Positions 34,993 through 43,386 of a stretch of DNA of 64,000 nt are shown here, piece by piece. The notes under the pieces are model-generated. The model did no database searches, was not told the DNA's origin, and saw nothing but the letters and a program-made list of their open reading frames with translations. The stretch is from a bacterium (GTDB lineage: Bacteria > Bacillota > Clostridia > Oscillospirales > Acutalibacteraceae). The position numbers were made by a program, and so were the translations under genes. How positions within the stretch are numbered: position 1 is the stretch's first letter; each line of letters starts with the position of its first letter. The stretch lies in the NCBI GenBank assembly GCA_020625875.1, contig JAHLAX010000033.1:62001-126000 (forward strand), in the 5' to 3' direction.

Positions 34993-35055
34993 TCTATACG
35001 AAAACGCAGAATAACTCTGCCGCGTCGACATTCGTATAGACGTAACAGAGTTATT
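34993..35055. repeat. two interleaved 10-bp inverted repeats at the secDF promoter/leader
   Basis: TCTATACGAA (34993-35002) pairs with TTCGTATAGA (35031-35040); AATAACTCTG (35010-35019) pairs with CAGAGTTATT (35046-35055). The two dyads are perfect and interlock (a-b-a'-b'). The right arm of the second overlaps the -10 box. They can act as operators, or as alternative stems in the 5' leader. Confidence 0.75.
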
Positions 35056-35081
35056 ATACTTTTTTTTGATATAAAAGTCAA
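35053..35081 (-). promoter_or_regulatory. sigma-A-type promoter of secDF
   Basis: Minus strand TTGACT (35076-35081), 17-bp spacer, TATAAT (35053-35058). Predicted start near 35046 gives a leader of about 80 nt before secD. Confidence 0.88.
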
Positions 35082-35148
35082 TGATTTTATTGGGGATTTA
35101 GTAATATTTTTATAGATTTGATAAAAAACCGTTCTTTATATTGACTAA

Positions 35149-36423
35149 TTAAACAAGCTTTTCAATAGCGGCGAGCTTAACGCATACGCAGAAAATGTCC
35201 ATAGCAAGCGAAAGTTCCTCAACAGACGGGAACGAAGGAGCGATTCTGATGTTCTTGTCGTCAGGATCTTTGCCATAAGGGAATGTCGCGCCTGCGCCAG
35301 TAAGCACTACGCCCGCCTGCTTGCAAAGCTCTACTACCCTCTTGGCTGTACCGTTATACACATCAACGCTCACAAAATAACCGCCGTTGGGATTTGTCCA
35401 ACACGCGATATTATTATCAGAAAAGCTTGAATTAAGCTTGTCAAGAACCGTTTTGAACTTGGGAGCAAGAATAGTCTTGTGCTTTTTCATATGCTCTAAA
35501 AGGCCGTTATAGTCACCGAAGAACTTAGTGTGACGAAGCATATTGATTTTATCGTAACCGATTGTCGAGTATGTGTAGCGTTTTTTCAAAAAGTCCATAT
35601 TCAGCTTTGAGGCGGACATAGCGGCTACACCAGCGCCCGAGAAGGTAATTTTTGATGTCGAACTGAAGACTATTGGCATATCAGCGCTGCCGTTTTTCTC
35701 ACATTCAGCAACCAGATTGAGTAAAGTGTCGCTGTTATCGGTGACATCGTGTATGGCGTAGGCATTATCCCACATTATTCTGAAATCTTTGGCAGCTGGC
35801 TTAAGATTAGCGAAACGGCGTACAACCTCGTCAGAATAGGTTATACCCGTGGGATTGCTGTATTTCGGAACGCACCATATGCCTTTGATTGAGCTGTCCT
35901 CGCTAACGAGCTTCTCTATAACATCCATATCAGGACCATCAGCGTTCATCGGAACAGGAATCATCTCAAAACCGTAGTAGCCAGTGATGCCGAAATGGCG
36001 GTCATAACCTGGAACGGGACATAGGAACTTTCTGTCAGCGACATTAAACCACGGCTCACAATCATCATAAGGTGAAGATGTCATAAAAGCGGAAATTGTG
36101 TCGAACATCATATTGAGACTCGAGTTGCCGCCTACAAAAACATTGTTGACATTAACACCCATTATATCGGCAAAAAGATGCTTGCACTCAAGAATACCGT
36201 CAAGCTCACCGTAGTTTCTGCAGTCGATACCGTCAGCGGCGCGGCACGCAAAAGCGCTGTGAATAGAGTCAAGCATAGGCATAGAAAGGTCAAGCTGCTC
36301 AGGAGAGGGCTTTCCTCTCGCCATATTCAGGCTCAGCCCTTTTGACTTGTATTCCTCGTATTTTTTTAAAAGGTTTTCTTTTTCATTCAAAAGCGCCTCT
36401 TTGGAAGCGTTTAAATAATCCAT
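35149..36423 (-). CDS. aspartate aminotransferase, type Ic (MocR-like fold type I)
   Basis: An about 424-aa PLP enzyme. The N-terminal ARGKPSPEQLDLSMPMLDS phrase, WCVPKYSNPTG and the PLP-lysine context SSTSKITFSGAG mark the Aminotran_MocR type, whose characterised members are subgroup Ic aspartate aminotransferases. Start taken at ATG 36421-36423, 7 nt after AAGGGGT; an upstream extension would be AT-rich and unlike protein. No DNA-binding domain is present. Its own promoter lies at 36465-36493. Confidence 0.87.
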   Translation of the reverse strand: MDYLNASKEALLNEKENLLKKYEEYKSKGLSLNMARGKPSPEQLDLSMPMLDSIHSAFACRAADGIDCRNYGELDGILECKHLFADIMGVNVNNVFVGGNSSLNMMFDTISAFMTSSPYDDCEPWFNVADRKFLCPVPGYDRHFGITGYYGFEMIPVPMNADGPDMDVIEKLVSEDSSIKGIWCVPKYSNPTGITYSDEVVRRFANLKPAAKDFRIMWDNAYAIHDVTDNSDTLLNLVAECEKNGSADMPIVFSSTSKITFSGAGVAAMSASKLNMDFLKKRYTYSTIGYDKINMLRHTKFFGDYNGLLEHMKKHKTILAPKFKTVLDKLNSSFSDNNIACWTNPNGGYFVSVDVYNGTAKRVVELCKQAGVVLTGAGATFPYGKDPDDKNIRIAPSFPSVEELSLAMDIFCVCVKLAAIEKLV

Positions 36424-36464
36424 TTTGATTACCCCTTGAGTAAAATATTTCATTTGCATTAGAT

Positions 36465-36493
36465 ATAATACTATAATATTCACAATATTGCAA
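36465..36493 (-). promoter_or_regulatory. promoter of the type Ic aminotransferase gene
   Basis: Minus strand TTGCAA (36488-36493), 17-bp spacer, TATTAT (36465-36470), about 40 bp before the start codon. Confidence 0.6.
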
Positions 36494-36564
36494 GTTTTTT
36501 ATGACTAACTTGCGTTTTCTGTTAACAATTACAAATCCTAAGATTATTTAGTATAAAAAACTGT

Positions 36565-36590
36565 AAAAAATAAAGGACGCGTAAGCGTCC
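36565..36590 (-). terminator. intrinsic terminator of the BY-kinase gene
   Basis: Minus strand GGACGC (36585-36590), loop TTAC, GCGTCC (36575-36580), then TTTATTTTTT. It starts 8 bp after the kinase stop codon. Confidence 0.8.
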
Positions 36591-36597
36591 CTTATTA

Positions 36598-37362
36598 TTA
36601 ATAGTATTGATAGTAGTAATAATAGTAGTAACCGCGTTTTCCTCGTTTACCCTCGTGTGTAACACCTACACGAATAAAACCGAGAGGCTTCGCTTTTGTT
36701 ACCTTGATATTCTGGATAAGCTTTTCTATATCGCCGTGAGTGGTTTTGCGCTCACGCGTAACAAGAAGATACCCTGAAATATAATCTTTTAAAAGCAGAG
36801 CGTCAGCAACAACGCCTACAGGCGGTGAATCGAAAATAATGTAGTCATATTCTCTGTTAAGGCGTTCAAGGAATCTCGAAACCTCAGGCGAGCAGATAAG
36901 CTCTGACGGGTTGGGCGGGATTGTGCCTGATGTAAGTACGTCGAGACAAGGTAATACATCACGATGAACAACATCATCAAAAACTACCATACGTCCGACC
37001 ATATCCGAAAAGCCCGCTTTGTTCTCAAGTTTTAAGATATTATGAACATTAGGACGACGAAGGTCACAGTCAACGAGAATAACCTTCTTGCCCATCTTAG
37101 AGAATGAAATAGCGAGGTTGGCTGCTACTGTACTTTTACCGTCACCCTTAGCGTACGAAGTAACGCAAAAAGCTTTTTTGTCAGTCGCTGAGAGTGAGAA
37201 CATAATGTTGGTTCGGGCTGATTTATATGCCTCAACAATAGCGAATTTACTTTTTTCGGAAAGGACGTTTTTGCTGTCCTTTTTATTATTTCTTTTCTTC
37301 TTAGTATCGTCTTTTACCGCTTTATTCTCACGGATTTTTTGTCCGGGTAATTTTATTTTCAT
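36598..37362 (-). CDS. CpsD/CapB-type bacterial tyrosine kinase
   Basis: A 254-aa cytoplasmic BY-kinase for capsule/exopolysaccharide assembly. Walker A KGDGKSTVAANL (about 71-82), Walker A' VILVDCDLRRPNVH (about 94-107), Walker B FDSPPVG. The C-terminal autophosphorylation cluster is a run of seven tyrosines plus two more (residues about 244-254). An N-terminal Lys-rich stretch precedes the catalytic core. It needs the Wzz-type membrane adaptor encoded 7 bp upstream. AGAGGGGT supports the start. Confidence 0.94.
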   Translation of the reverse strand: MKIKLPGQKIRENKAVKDDTKKKRNNKKDSKNVLSEKSKFAIVEAYKSARTNIMFSLSATDKKAFCVTSYAKGDGKSTVAANLAISFSKMGKKVILVDCDLRRPNVHNILKLENKAGFSDMVGRMVVFDDVVHRDVLPCLDVLTSGTIPPNPSELICSPEVSRFLERLNREYDYIIFDSPPVGVVADALLLKDYISGYLLVTRERKTTHGDIEKLIQNIKVTKAKPLGFIRVGVTHEGKRGKRGYYYYYYYQYY

Positions 37363-37369
37363 CTGTCAA

Positions 37370-38071
37370 TTACCCCTCTTTCTCAAAGTCAACAATTTCC
37401 GCAAAAACAGGGAGACCGTAAAGCTTGGCGAGGTCATCACCAGGTTTAAGCGTAGTATCAATAATCTCAAGGAAGAACGCGAGAAGAATACCCAATACCA
37501 ATCCAATACCAAGACCAATCAGAGTATTCTGGTTTATATTAGGTGAAACTGGCGATGTGGGAGCGGTAGCGCTCTGAATAGTATCAACTCTGCCTCGGTT
37601 CTTGCCGTACAATGAAGCGAATGTCTTAGGAGCCTGCTCGGCAAGCTGATTGGCGACATTAGCGGCAACCTGAGGGTTAGCTGAAGAACAATTAAAACGA
37701 ATAAAGTTTTGATCATCGACCTGTTCAATACTTACTGACGCGTTACTCATCAGAGAAGTCATATCGGGCGAATTACTGAAGAGAATAACGCAGTTCGAAG
37801 CGATTGTGGATGAAGCGCTGATATTACCCGAATCAATCCTGCCGCTCATATTATAACCGTTATAGCTTGTCGTCGGCTGAGTATTGTTGTTTGTATAATA
37901 ATCCGAATAGTTCTGAATCATTATCAACGACGAAGCTGAATAAACTGGCGTAATGAAAAAGCTTGAATAACCGTACGCAATAAGCGTTACAAGAGCGGCA
38001 ATAAGAATAATCAGCTTTACATGCCGCATAATCATCGCAAGTATTTTTTGAGGAGTTAAATCCTTTGGCAT
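37370..38071 (-). CDS. Wzz/CapA-type chain-length determinant and BY-kinase adaptor
   Basis: An about 233-aa membrane protein with two helices (about 15-36, LIILIAALVTLIAYGYSSFF; and about 190-212, LIGLGIGLVLGILLAFFLEI) flanking an extracellular domain with a Wzz fold and Asn/Ser-rich insert. The C-terminal cytoplasmic tail should activate the adjacent kinase. Start chosen at the ATG 38069-38071 because GGGAGGT lies 7 nt upstream. Polymer export genes are not next to it; an O-antigen-ligase-like gene lies 25 kb away. Confidence 0.9.
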   Translation of the reverse strand: MPKDLTPQKILAMIMRHVKLIILIAALVTLIAYGYSSFFITPVYSASSLIMIQNYSDYYTNNNTQPTTSYNGYNMSGRIDSGNISASSTIASNCVILFSNSPDMTSLMSNASVSIEQVDDQNFIRFNCSSANPQVAANVANQLAEQAPKTFASLYGKNRGRVDTIQSATAPTSPVSPNINQNTLIGLGIGLVLGILLAFFLEIIDTTLKPGDDLAKLYGLPVFAEIVDFEKEG

Positions 38072-38171
38072 ATGCTTACCTCCCAAATCAAAATCTAAAC
38101 ATACACGATAATTATAAACCAACAATATGCTTTTATATTTCTAATTTTGAATTATAAATTTAAAAATATTC

Positions 38172-38208
38172 CAAAAAAGAAAGCTGCCGTGAAAACGACA
38201 GCTTTTTA
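38172..38208 (-). terminator. intrinsic terminator of oadGB
   Basis: Minus strand AAAGCTGTCG, loop TTTTCA, CGGCAGCTTT with one wobble, followed by CTTTTTTGG. It lies directly after the oadB stop. Confidence 0.78.
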
Positions 38209-38212
38209 AAAA

Positions 38213-39451
38213 CTATTTTAATACATTCATCAGTACACCCGCGGCTACGGCTGAACCGATAACGCCAGCGACATTCGGACCCATAGCGTGCATCAAAAGG
38301 AAGTTGCCCGGGTTCTCCTCCTGCCCCACTCTCTGTGAGACACGGGCAGCCATAGGAACCGCCGAGACGCCAGCGGAACCGATAAGCGGATTAACCTTTC
38401 CGCCAGTCACCTTATACATAACCTTACCGAAAAGCACACCACAGGCTGTACCCATCATAAAGGCGATAAGACCGAGCGCGATAATTTTGAGCGTGCTCAA
38501 AGACAGGAAGTTTGCTCCCGTGGCGGTAGCGCCGACTGTTGTGCCTAGGAATATTGTAATTATATTCATCAATTCATTCTGGGCGGTTTTTGAAATTCTG
38601 TCACAAACGCCTGATTCCTTGAGCAGGTTACCAAACATCAGCATACCTACAAGAGGCGCGGCGTCGGGAAGTAAAATCGAAATAACAACAACAATGATTA
38701 TCGGGAAAATGATTTTTTCAAGCTTTGATACAGGACGAAGCTGCTCCATAACAACCGAACGCTCTTTCTTAGTTGTGAGCGCTCTCATAATAGGCGGCTG
38801 AATAATCGGCACAAGCGCCATATAGGAGTAGGCGGCAATCGCGATAGAGCCCAGTAACTCCGGAGCGAGCTTGGTGGTAACATAAATCGCCGTCGGGCCG
38901 TCAGCGCCTCCAATAATACCGATCGCGCCAGCCTGAGCATCAGTAAAGCCTAGGAAAATTGCGCCGATAAATGTGATAAAAATACCAATCTGAGCGGCAG
39001 CTCCAAGAATAAAACTCTTGGGATTAGCTATAAGAGGACCGAAATCAGTCATAGCGCCTACGCCGAGAAAAATCAAAGGAGGATAAATTCCAAGCTTAAC
39101 CCCTTGATATAAATAATAGAGCAGTCCACCGTAATGAGGCACATTATAATAGGTTATGCCGTTCATTACGGTCGTTGCGTAGCCCTCGGTCGTACCCTTA
39201 ACTTTTATACATTCCGCCGCGCTCATCAGCTCTGTCTGAGGAGCTTCGGTAATCGCGGGATATAAATTAACAAGAAGCATACCAAACGCTATCGGCAAAA
39301 GTAAAAGCGGCTCGAACTGTTTTTTTATGGCGAGGTAAAAAAGTACGCACGCCACTGCAATCATTACATAGTTTCTCCAATCGAGTTGATTCAGACCTGA
39401 GCCCTGAAAAATACCCTCGATGGCTTTCCAAAATCTTTCAAATATTTCCAT
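38213..39451 (-). CDS. oadB: sodium-pumping decarboxylase beta subunit (OadB/GcdB/MmdB family)
   Basis: A 412-aa membrane protein with about ten helices that couples decarboxylation of carboxybiotin to Na+ export. Diagnostic segments: GAAAQIGIFITFIGAIFLG, GAIGIIGGADGPTAIYVTTK with the Na+-site Asp, and SAGVSAVPMAARV. Carboxytransferase (alpha) and biotin-carrier subunits are not in the window, so whether oxaloacetate, methylmalonyl-CoA or glutaconyl-CoA is used cannot be told. Confidence 0.94.
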   Translation of the reverse strand: MEIFERFWKAIEGIFQGSGLNQLDWRNYVMIAVACVLFYLAIKKQFEPLLLLPIAFGMLLVNLYPAITEAPQTELMSAAECIKVKGTTEGYATTVMNGITYYNVPHYGGLLYYLYQGVKLGIYPPLIFLGVGAMTDFGPLIANPKSFILGAAAQIGIFITFIGAIFLGFTDAQAGAIGIIGGADGPTAIYVTTKLAPELLGSIAIAAYSYMALVPIIQPPIMRALTTKKERSVVMEQLRPVSKLEKIIFPIIIVVVISILLPDAAPLVGMLMFGNLLKESGVCDRISKTAQNELMNIITIFLGTTVGATATGANFLSLSTLKIIALGLIAFMMGTACGVLFGKVMYKVTGGKVNPLIGSAGVSAVPMAARVSQRVGQEENPGNFLLMHAMGPNVAGVIGSAVAAGVLMNVLK

Positions 39452-39471
39452 ATCTACGGTTCCTTTCTTAT

Positions 39472-39882
39472 TTAAAAGCCAAAGGGTTGATTATTCTCAA
39501 GAATCGCGGCTCTGCCCCATTCCGACTGAGATTTTGAGCGTTTGACGCTTTTAATCTTCACCTTTTGTTTTGAACCGAACATTGTATATACAGCAGCTGA
39601 AATAACAGCCACAATCTCCTCGGGTACCCCCTCGTCTATTGCGACAGGATTCGGCTCTGGAACGGGCTCTGATTTTTGCTTAGACAGCTCAGCGTCCATA
39701 AGCTCCTGACGTTTTTTTGCTTCCTTCTCAGTTTTGCGTTCAATCGCTTTATTCTGAGCTTTTGACACTATAGTACCGTAAAGCCATATTATAAATATCA
39801 GCAGAATGAGCACGCCGAAGACTATAGCGAAGCCCGTTAGCAGCATTGAGGCGGAGATAGTAAATTTGCCCATCATATCCAT
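39472..39882 (-). CDS. oadG: sodium-pumping decarboxylase gamma subunit (OadG family)
   Basis: A 136-aa protein with one N-terminal helix (LTGFAIVFGVLILLIFIIWLY) and a charged cytoplasmic segment with PVPEPNP. The C-terminal VPEEIVAVISAAVYTMFG is the helix seen in OadG/MmdD-like subunits. It anchors the complex and is encoded 20 bp before oadB. Own promoter at 39918-39946. Confidence 0.85.
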   Translation of the reverse strand: MDMMGKFTISASMLLTGFAIVFGVLILLIFIIWLYGTIVSKAQNKAIERKTEKEAKKRQELMDAELSKQKSEPVPEPNPVAIDEGVPEEIVAVISAAVYTMFGSKQKVKIKSVKRSKSQSEWGRAAILENNQPFGF

Positions 39883-39917
39883 AATATTACCCCCATATTA
39901 AATAATCATACATAGTA

Positions 39918-39946
39918 ATTATACTTAATATGAGGGTAAAGTTCAA
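39918..39946 (-). promoter_or_regulatory. sigma-A-type promoter of oadGB
   Basis: Minus strand TTGAAC (39941-39946), 17-bp spacer, TATAAT (39918-39923), about 36 bp before the oadG start and after the spoIVA stop. Confidence 0.82.
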
Positions 39947-40011
39947 TGGTTATTATAGAAATTTTTTAAAAAATTTTTGAATCTCTCCTACCGTCTGTAT
40001 CGCAAATTAAT

Positions 40012-41490
40012 CTATAGTATAATGCAGATAAGACCGTTACAGCCGTTGTTGATAATTTTTTCGATAGTTTCACCTATTTTCGCTCTGGCGTCGGAAGGCA
40101 TACGGTAGAGTTTGTTGTGGAGACCTTCATTGACAAGCTCATGAACGCTCTTGCCGAAAATATTTGATTCCCAGATTTTAATCGGGTCTTCCTCAAATTC
40201 CTTGAGCATATAAGCGACAAGTTCCTGACTTTGCTGTTCCGAGCCTACTATCGGTGTTACCTCGGTTTTAGTATTAACCTTCATCATATGAATTGACGGA
40301 GCTGAGGCTTTGAGGCGGATTCCGTACTTACCCGACTGTTTGATTATCTGCGGCTCTTCAAGCGTAAGTTCCTCCATAGCGGGCATAACTATACCGTAGC
40401 CTGTATCCTGAACCTGCTGATACGCGGCGGCAATTTTATCGAACTCACGCTGTTTTTCAGATAAATTTGATATACAATCAAGAAGCGTACACTCATCGTT
40501 TATTTCGAGTCCCGTACGCTCAGATAAAACAGTGTAAAACAGTTCATTTTTTACCGCGACAGCGACACTCGCCTGACCCTTGCCAAGGTTCAAATCAACC
40601 AATCGGCTGTATTCGATATACTCACAATCGGCAATTTCATTAAGCGTCTGCTGAACCTGACGGATTTTCTCTATCTTGGACGCCGCGTTTTTGATTGAAC
40701 GCATTATCTCGGATTTTACAGTATGGTCGCTCGGTAAAGAAACTATCCATTTGGGAATATCAATATCTATTTCTTTTATCGGGAACTCAAAGAGAAGCTG
40801 GGCTAAAATCTTCTTAATCTCAAGTTCATCGAGCTCCATACAGTTGACAGGTACAACAGGAACCATATACTCGTCACTGAGATTCTTTGATAAAGCGGCA
40901 GCGGTTTCGGATTCGGGGTTAACGCAGTTTAACAGGATAATAAAAGGCTTGTTAATCGCTTTAAGTTCATTTATAACTCTTTTTTCGGCTGAAGCGTACT
41001 CCTCACGCGGAATATCCGTTATTGTACCGTCGGTTGTAATTACAAGCCCTATTGTACTGTGGTCGGTAATAACTTTTTTGGTGCCTATTTCCGCCGCGTC
41101 TCCAAAAGGTATTTCGTCATCAGACCAAGGAGTTTTGACCATTCGGGGAGTATCCTCCTCAATGTAGCCCAACGCGCTGTCGACGATATAACCGACGCAG
41201 TCAACCATTCTGACGTTGAGATTCGCTTTATCTGAAAGCGTAATATTCACGCTTTCTTCAGGGATAAACTTAGGCTCGGTAGTCATAATCGTCCTACCGC
41301 CAGAGCTTTGAGGTAATTCGTCAACCGTGCGGCTGTATACTCCTTCATCGCTGATATTCGGTAAAACAATCGTATCCATAAATCTTTTTATAAAAGTGCT
41401 TTTTCCCGTTCTGACGGGGCCTACTACGCCGATATACACGTCTCCGTTAGTACGGCGTGAAATATCTTTATATACTGATCTTTCTTCCAT
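40012..41490 (-). CDS. spoIVA: stage IV sporulation protein A (coat basement ATPase)
   Basis: A 492-aa TRAFAC-type ATPase that polymerises on the forespore surface as the coat basement layer. Walker A GPVRTGKST (residues about 24-32), GGRTIMTTEPKF switch region, and a C-terminal region ending CNGLICIIL with Cys near the terminus. It binds SpoVM at the membrane and SipL in clostridia; both genes lie upstream. 12 bp downstream of sipL, with AAAGGAG before the ATG. Confidence 0.97.
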   Translation of the reverse strand: MEERSVYKDISRRTNGDVYIGVVGPVRTGKSTFIKRFMDTIVLPNISDEGVYSRTVDELPQSSGGRTIMTTEPKFIPEESVNITLSDKANLNVRMVDCVGYIVDSALGYIEEDTPRMVKTPWSDDEIPFGDAAEIGTKKVITDHSTIGLVITTDGTITDIPREEYASAEKRVINELKAINKPFIILLNCVNPESETAAALSKNLSDEYMVPVVPVNCMELDELEIKKILAQLLFEFPIKEIDIDIPKWIVSLPSDHTVKSEIMRSIKNAASKIEKIRQVQQTLNEIADCEYIEYSRLVDLNLGKGQASVAVAVKNELFYTVLSERTGLEINDECTLLDCISNLSEKQREFDKIAAAYQQVQDTGYGIVMPAMEELTLEEPQIIKQSGKYGIRLKASAPSIHMMKVNTKTEVTPIVGSEQQSQELVAYMLKEFEEDPIKIWESNIFGKSVHELVNEGLHNKLYRMPSDARAKIGETIEKIINNGCNGLICIIL

Positions 41491-41502
41491 TTTCGTTCTC
41501 CT

Positions 41503-43035
41503 TTAGGCTATAGGTATAAGGAGCATTGACGGCTCCTCGAGTTCTTCTGAGGTCAAAAGATTTTCTGAGACAATTTGATCCTTTTTTGTTTTATAGAGCT
41601 TGGCAATATCCCATATGTTTTCACCTGAATTCGCGTAATATAGAGTGAGCGCGCTGTTCTTTTTTTGTGCTTTATTGTTTTCATCAATATTTATAGATGA
41701 AACCATTTTTATACAGGAAGTCTTTTGAAGCGTTATATTGTACTTTAATTCACAACGAGTTTCAATCGTTTCGGATTCTCCGAGCCTGTAGCTTGAGCTT
41801 ATGATATTCACAGCAGAACAAAGTACATCGGAATAATCATCATCGAGCTCAATTTCTTCACAAACATCCGCGGATCGTTCAATATATACAGGTGATTTAT
41901 CGGAATCAAGAGCCAGTATGCTTACGTTGACTTTTGAGCTAAGTAAAAGCTTTCCGTCAGATATACTCGCGGTGACGGGAGCGGACTCGGTGTTGAAATC
42001 CAGTATTTCACTTATATCGCAATCACTGACAGATAAAGTGCTCTTATGCATAAAAGTATCGGATATAATTTTGGTTTCGACAGGCACGTTAACACGGCTG
42101 AACTCAACTTCTGAGCAAAACTCCGTGCTGTAAGCGTCCTCGGCAATCTTAATTGTTTTGGGAGCGTAACCCAATACAAACGCGCTGAGACGAGCGTCAA
42201 AGTTGATAAGCGGGTTTTCGGAGAGAATATCGGATTTTAGCGTTAACTCATATGACAACACAGACAGGTGAACGCACGGTGTTGTGCTTTCGTCCAGTCC
42301 CAAACAATCCACAATCTCAGAGAAAGGAACTATGTAATCAAAACGAATAGGTTTGCCCGATTCAATATCTGACAAATAAAGCACACTGACATTAAGCTCT
42401 CCGTTAAGCATCAGCTTGTCGGGAATTATCTTATAATCAGTAATACGCGCTTTGACATCGTTGTCTATAATTAACTCGACGGGAGGTTTTCCTGTTATCT
42501 GTATTTCATCAGCTGCAGTAAACTGCTTATCTGAAAAACATTTTAACTCCGACGCTGTAACCTCTTTGGTTTTGAATTCGATATTATCAATGTCATCTAT
42601 AGAATACAGATTGATTTCACCTTTAGTAAATACTTTTACATAAAGTGAAAAAGCGCCGTGAATAGTTAGCCTTCGCCTTGAAAGAGCGCGACAGTTGACG
42701 TATTCACATTTGACTGAGGTATCAATAATATAATCGTCGTTAACACCGCTGAGTTTGAACTCTGATGAAAACGGAAGGTTTTGTTCGCAGGCTCTTATCG
42801 TGCCTTTTTCGCTGTCTTCATAAAGGATTGATACAACCGATGTGCCGTCAATCCTCAGTTGTCCGCCGCTGAGTGTGCGGTTATAAATCTTAGGCGTAAT
42901 GGAACACCGCAAGATTTTCTCAATATCGGGACAATAATCGGGAAGTGTAAAGTCTATATCCACAGGCTGTTCGCTCACTTTGTTGAGCACTTCAGCCAGT
43001 GAACCTACAGGTTTTTTATTCAGAATTAATTCCAT
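41503..43035 (-). CDS. sipL: SipL: DUF3794 (SPOCS) and LysM spore coat protein
   Basis: A 510-aa protein with three DUF3794/SPOCS-type segments (for example VDIDFTLPDYCPDIEKIL, TASELKCFSDKQF, and a third near 310-420) and a C-terminal LysM domain (LTLYYANSGENIWDIAKLYKTKKDQIV, about 462-507). This layout and length fit SipL of C. difficile, which binds SpoIVA through LysM and is required for coat localisation. Adjacency to spoIVA supports the same partnership. AAAGGAGAGG precedes the ATG. Confidence 0.93.
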   Translation of the reverse strand: MELILNKKPVGSLAEVLNKVSEQPVDIDFTLPDYCPDIEKILRCSITPKIYNRTLSGGQLRIDGTSVVSILYEDSEKGTIRACEQNLPFSSEFKLSGVNDDYIIDTSVKCEYVNCRALSRRRLTIHGAFSLYVKVFTKGEINLYSIDDIDNIEFKTKEVTASELKCFSDKQFTAADEIQITGKPPVELIIDNDVKARITDYKIIPDKLMLNGELNVSVLYLSDIESGKPIRFDYIVPFSEIVDCLGLDESTTPCVHLSVLSYELTLKSDILSENPLINFDARLSAFVLGYAPKTIKIAEDAYSTEFCSEVEFSRVNVPVETKIISDTFMHKSTLSVSDCDISEILDFNTESAPVTASISDGKLLLSSKVNVSILALDSDKSPVYIERSADVCEEIELDDDYSDVLCSAVNIISSSYRLGESETIETRCELKYNITLQKTSCIKMVSSINIDENNKAQKKNSALTLYYANSGENIWDIAKLYKTKKDQIVSENLLTSEELEEPSMLLIPIA

Positions 43036-43101
43036 ATTTTTCCTCTCCTTTTATATGCTAGTAAATTCTATTAAAAATAGGACAAAATTAGAACAGTAAA
43101 T

Positions 43102-43125
43102 AGAAAAAAGCCTCCTTGCGGAGGC
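43102..43125 (-). terminator. strong intrinsic terminator after spoVM
   Basis: Minus strand GCCTCC, loop GCAA (a GNRA tetraloop), GGAGGC, then TTTTTT (43104-43109). It separates spoVM from sipL-spoIVA. Confidence 0.9.
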
Positions 43126-43129
43126 TTAA

Positions 43130-43222
43130 TCAGTATACTTCTTTCGGCAGTTTTGGTATTTTAAAAATCTTCCTTAGGAAAAATGATATGAATTTTGGGT
43201 TTTCTATAAGTACTACTTTCAT
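43130..43222 (-). CDS. spoVM: stage V sporulation protein M (SpoVM), 30 aa
   Basis: A 30-residue amphipathic peptide beginning MKVVLIENPKFISFFLRKIF, with a Lys-rich end. Pro9, Lys10, Phe11 and Arg17 stand at exactly the same positions as in B. subtilis SpoVM, where Pro9 is important for recognising the curved forespore membrane. SpoVM inserts shallowly into that membrane and recruits SpoIVA, whose gene is 1.6 kb downstream. GGAGGT lies 6 nt before the ATG, and a strong terminator follows. The stop codon of a 47-aa membrane peptide overlaps this RBS, so the two are translationally coupled. High confidence despite the small size. Confidence 0.9.
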   Translation of the reverse strand: MKVVLIENPKFISFFLRKIFKIPKLPKEVY

Positions 43223-43226
43223 CCTT

Positions 43227-43370
43227 TTACCTCCTACACATTGAGATACCTAACGCGATTACGGTGATTAAAGATATTATCAGCACCCATCTGCAGGGCA
43301 GAATTGTCGCAAGGAGCAGACCAACCCCAAACGAAAGCGCCGTGCTCACCTGTTGTCGATAAGTTTTCAT
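43227..43370 (-). CDS. 47-aa hydrophobic membrane peptide coupled to spoVM
   Basis: A 47-residue peptide: basic N-terminus (MKTYRQQ), a hydrophobic segment (LSFGVGLLLATILP), CRW, a second hydrophobic segment (VLIISLITVIALGIS), and a CRR end. It looks like a helical hairpin with both ends on the same side of the membrane. AAAGGGTGA lies 4 nt before the ATG. Its TAA (43227-43229) overlaps the spoVM RBS. Nine bases upstream of the RBS is a CATACAAT -10 box of the mother-cell sigma type. I recognise no named family. It is probably a mother-cell sporulation peptide that works with SpoVM; two Cys (26, 45) may matter. Confidence 0.7.
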   Translation of the reverse strand: MKTYRQQVSTALSFGVGLLLATILPCRWVLIISLITVIALGISMCRR

Positions 43371-43386
43371 TTAATCACCCTTTAGC

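Noticed and set aside
43036-43080. SigE promoter for sipL around CATATAAA
   Set aside because: The box overlaps the ribosome binding site region and the best -35-like sequence is too far away.
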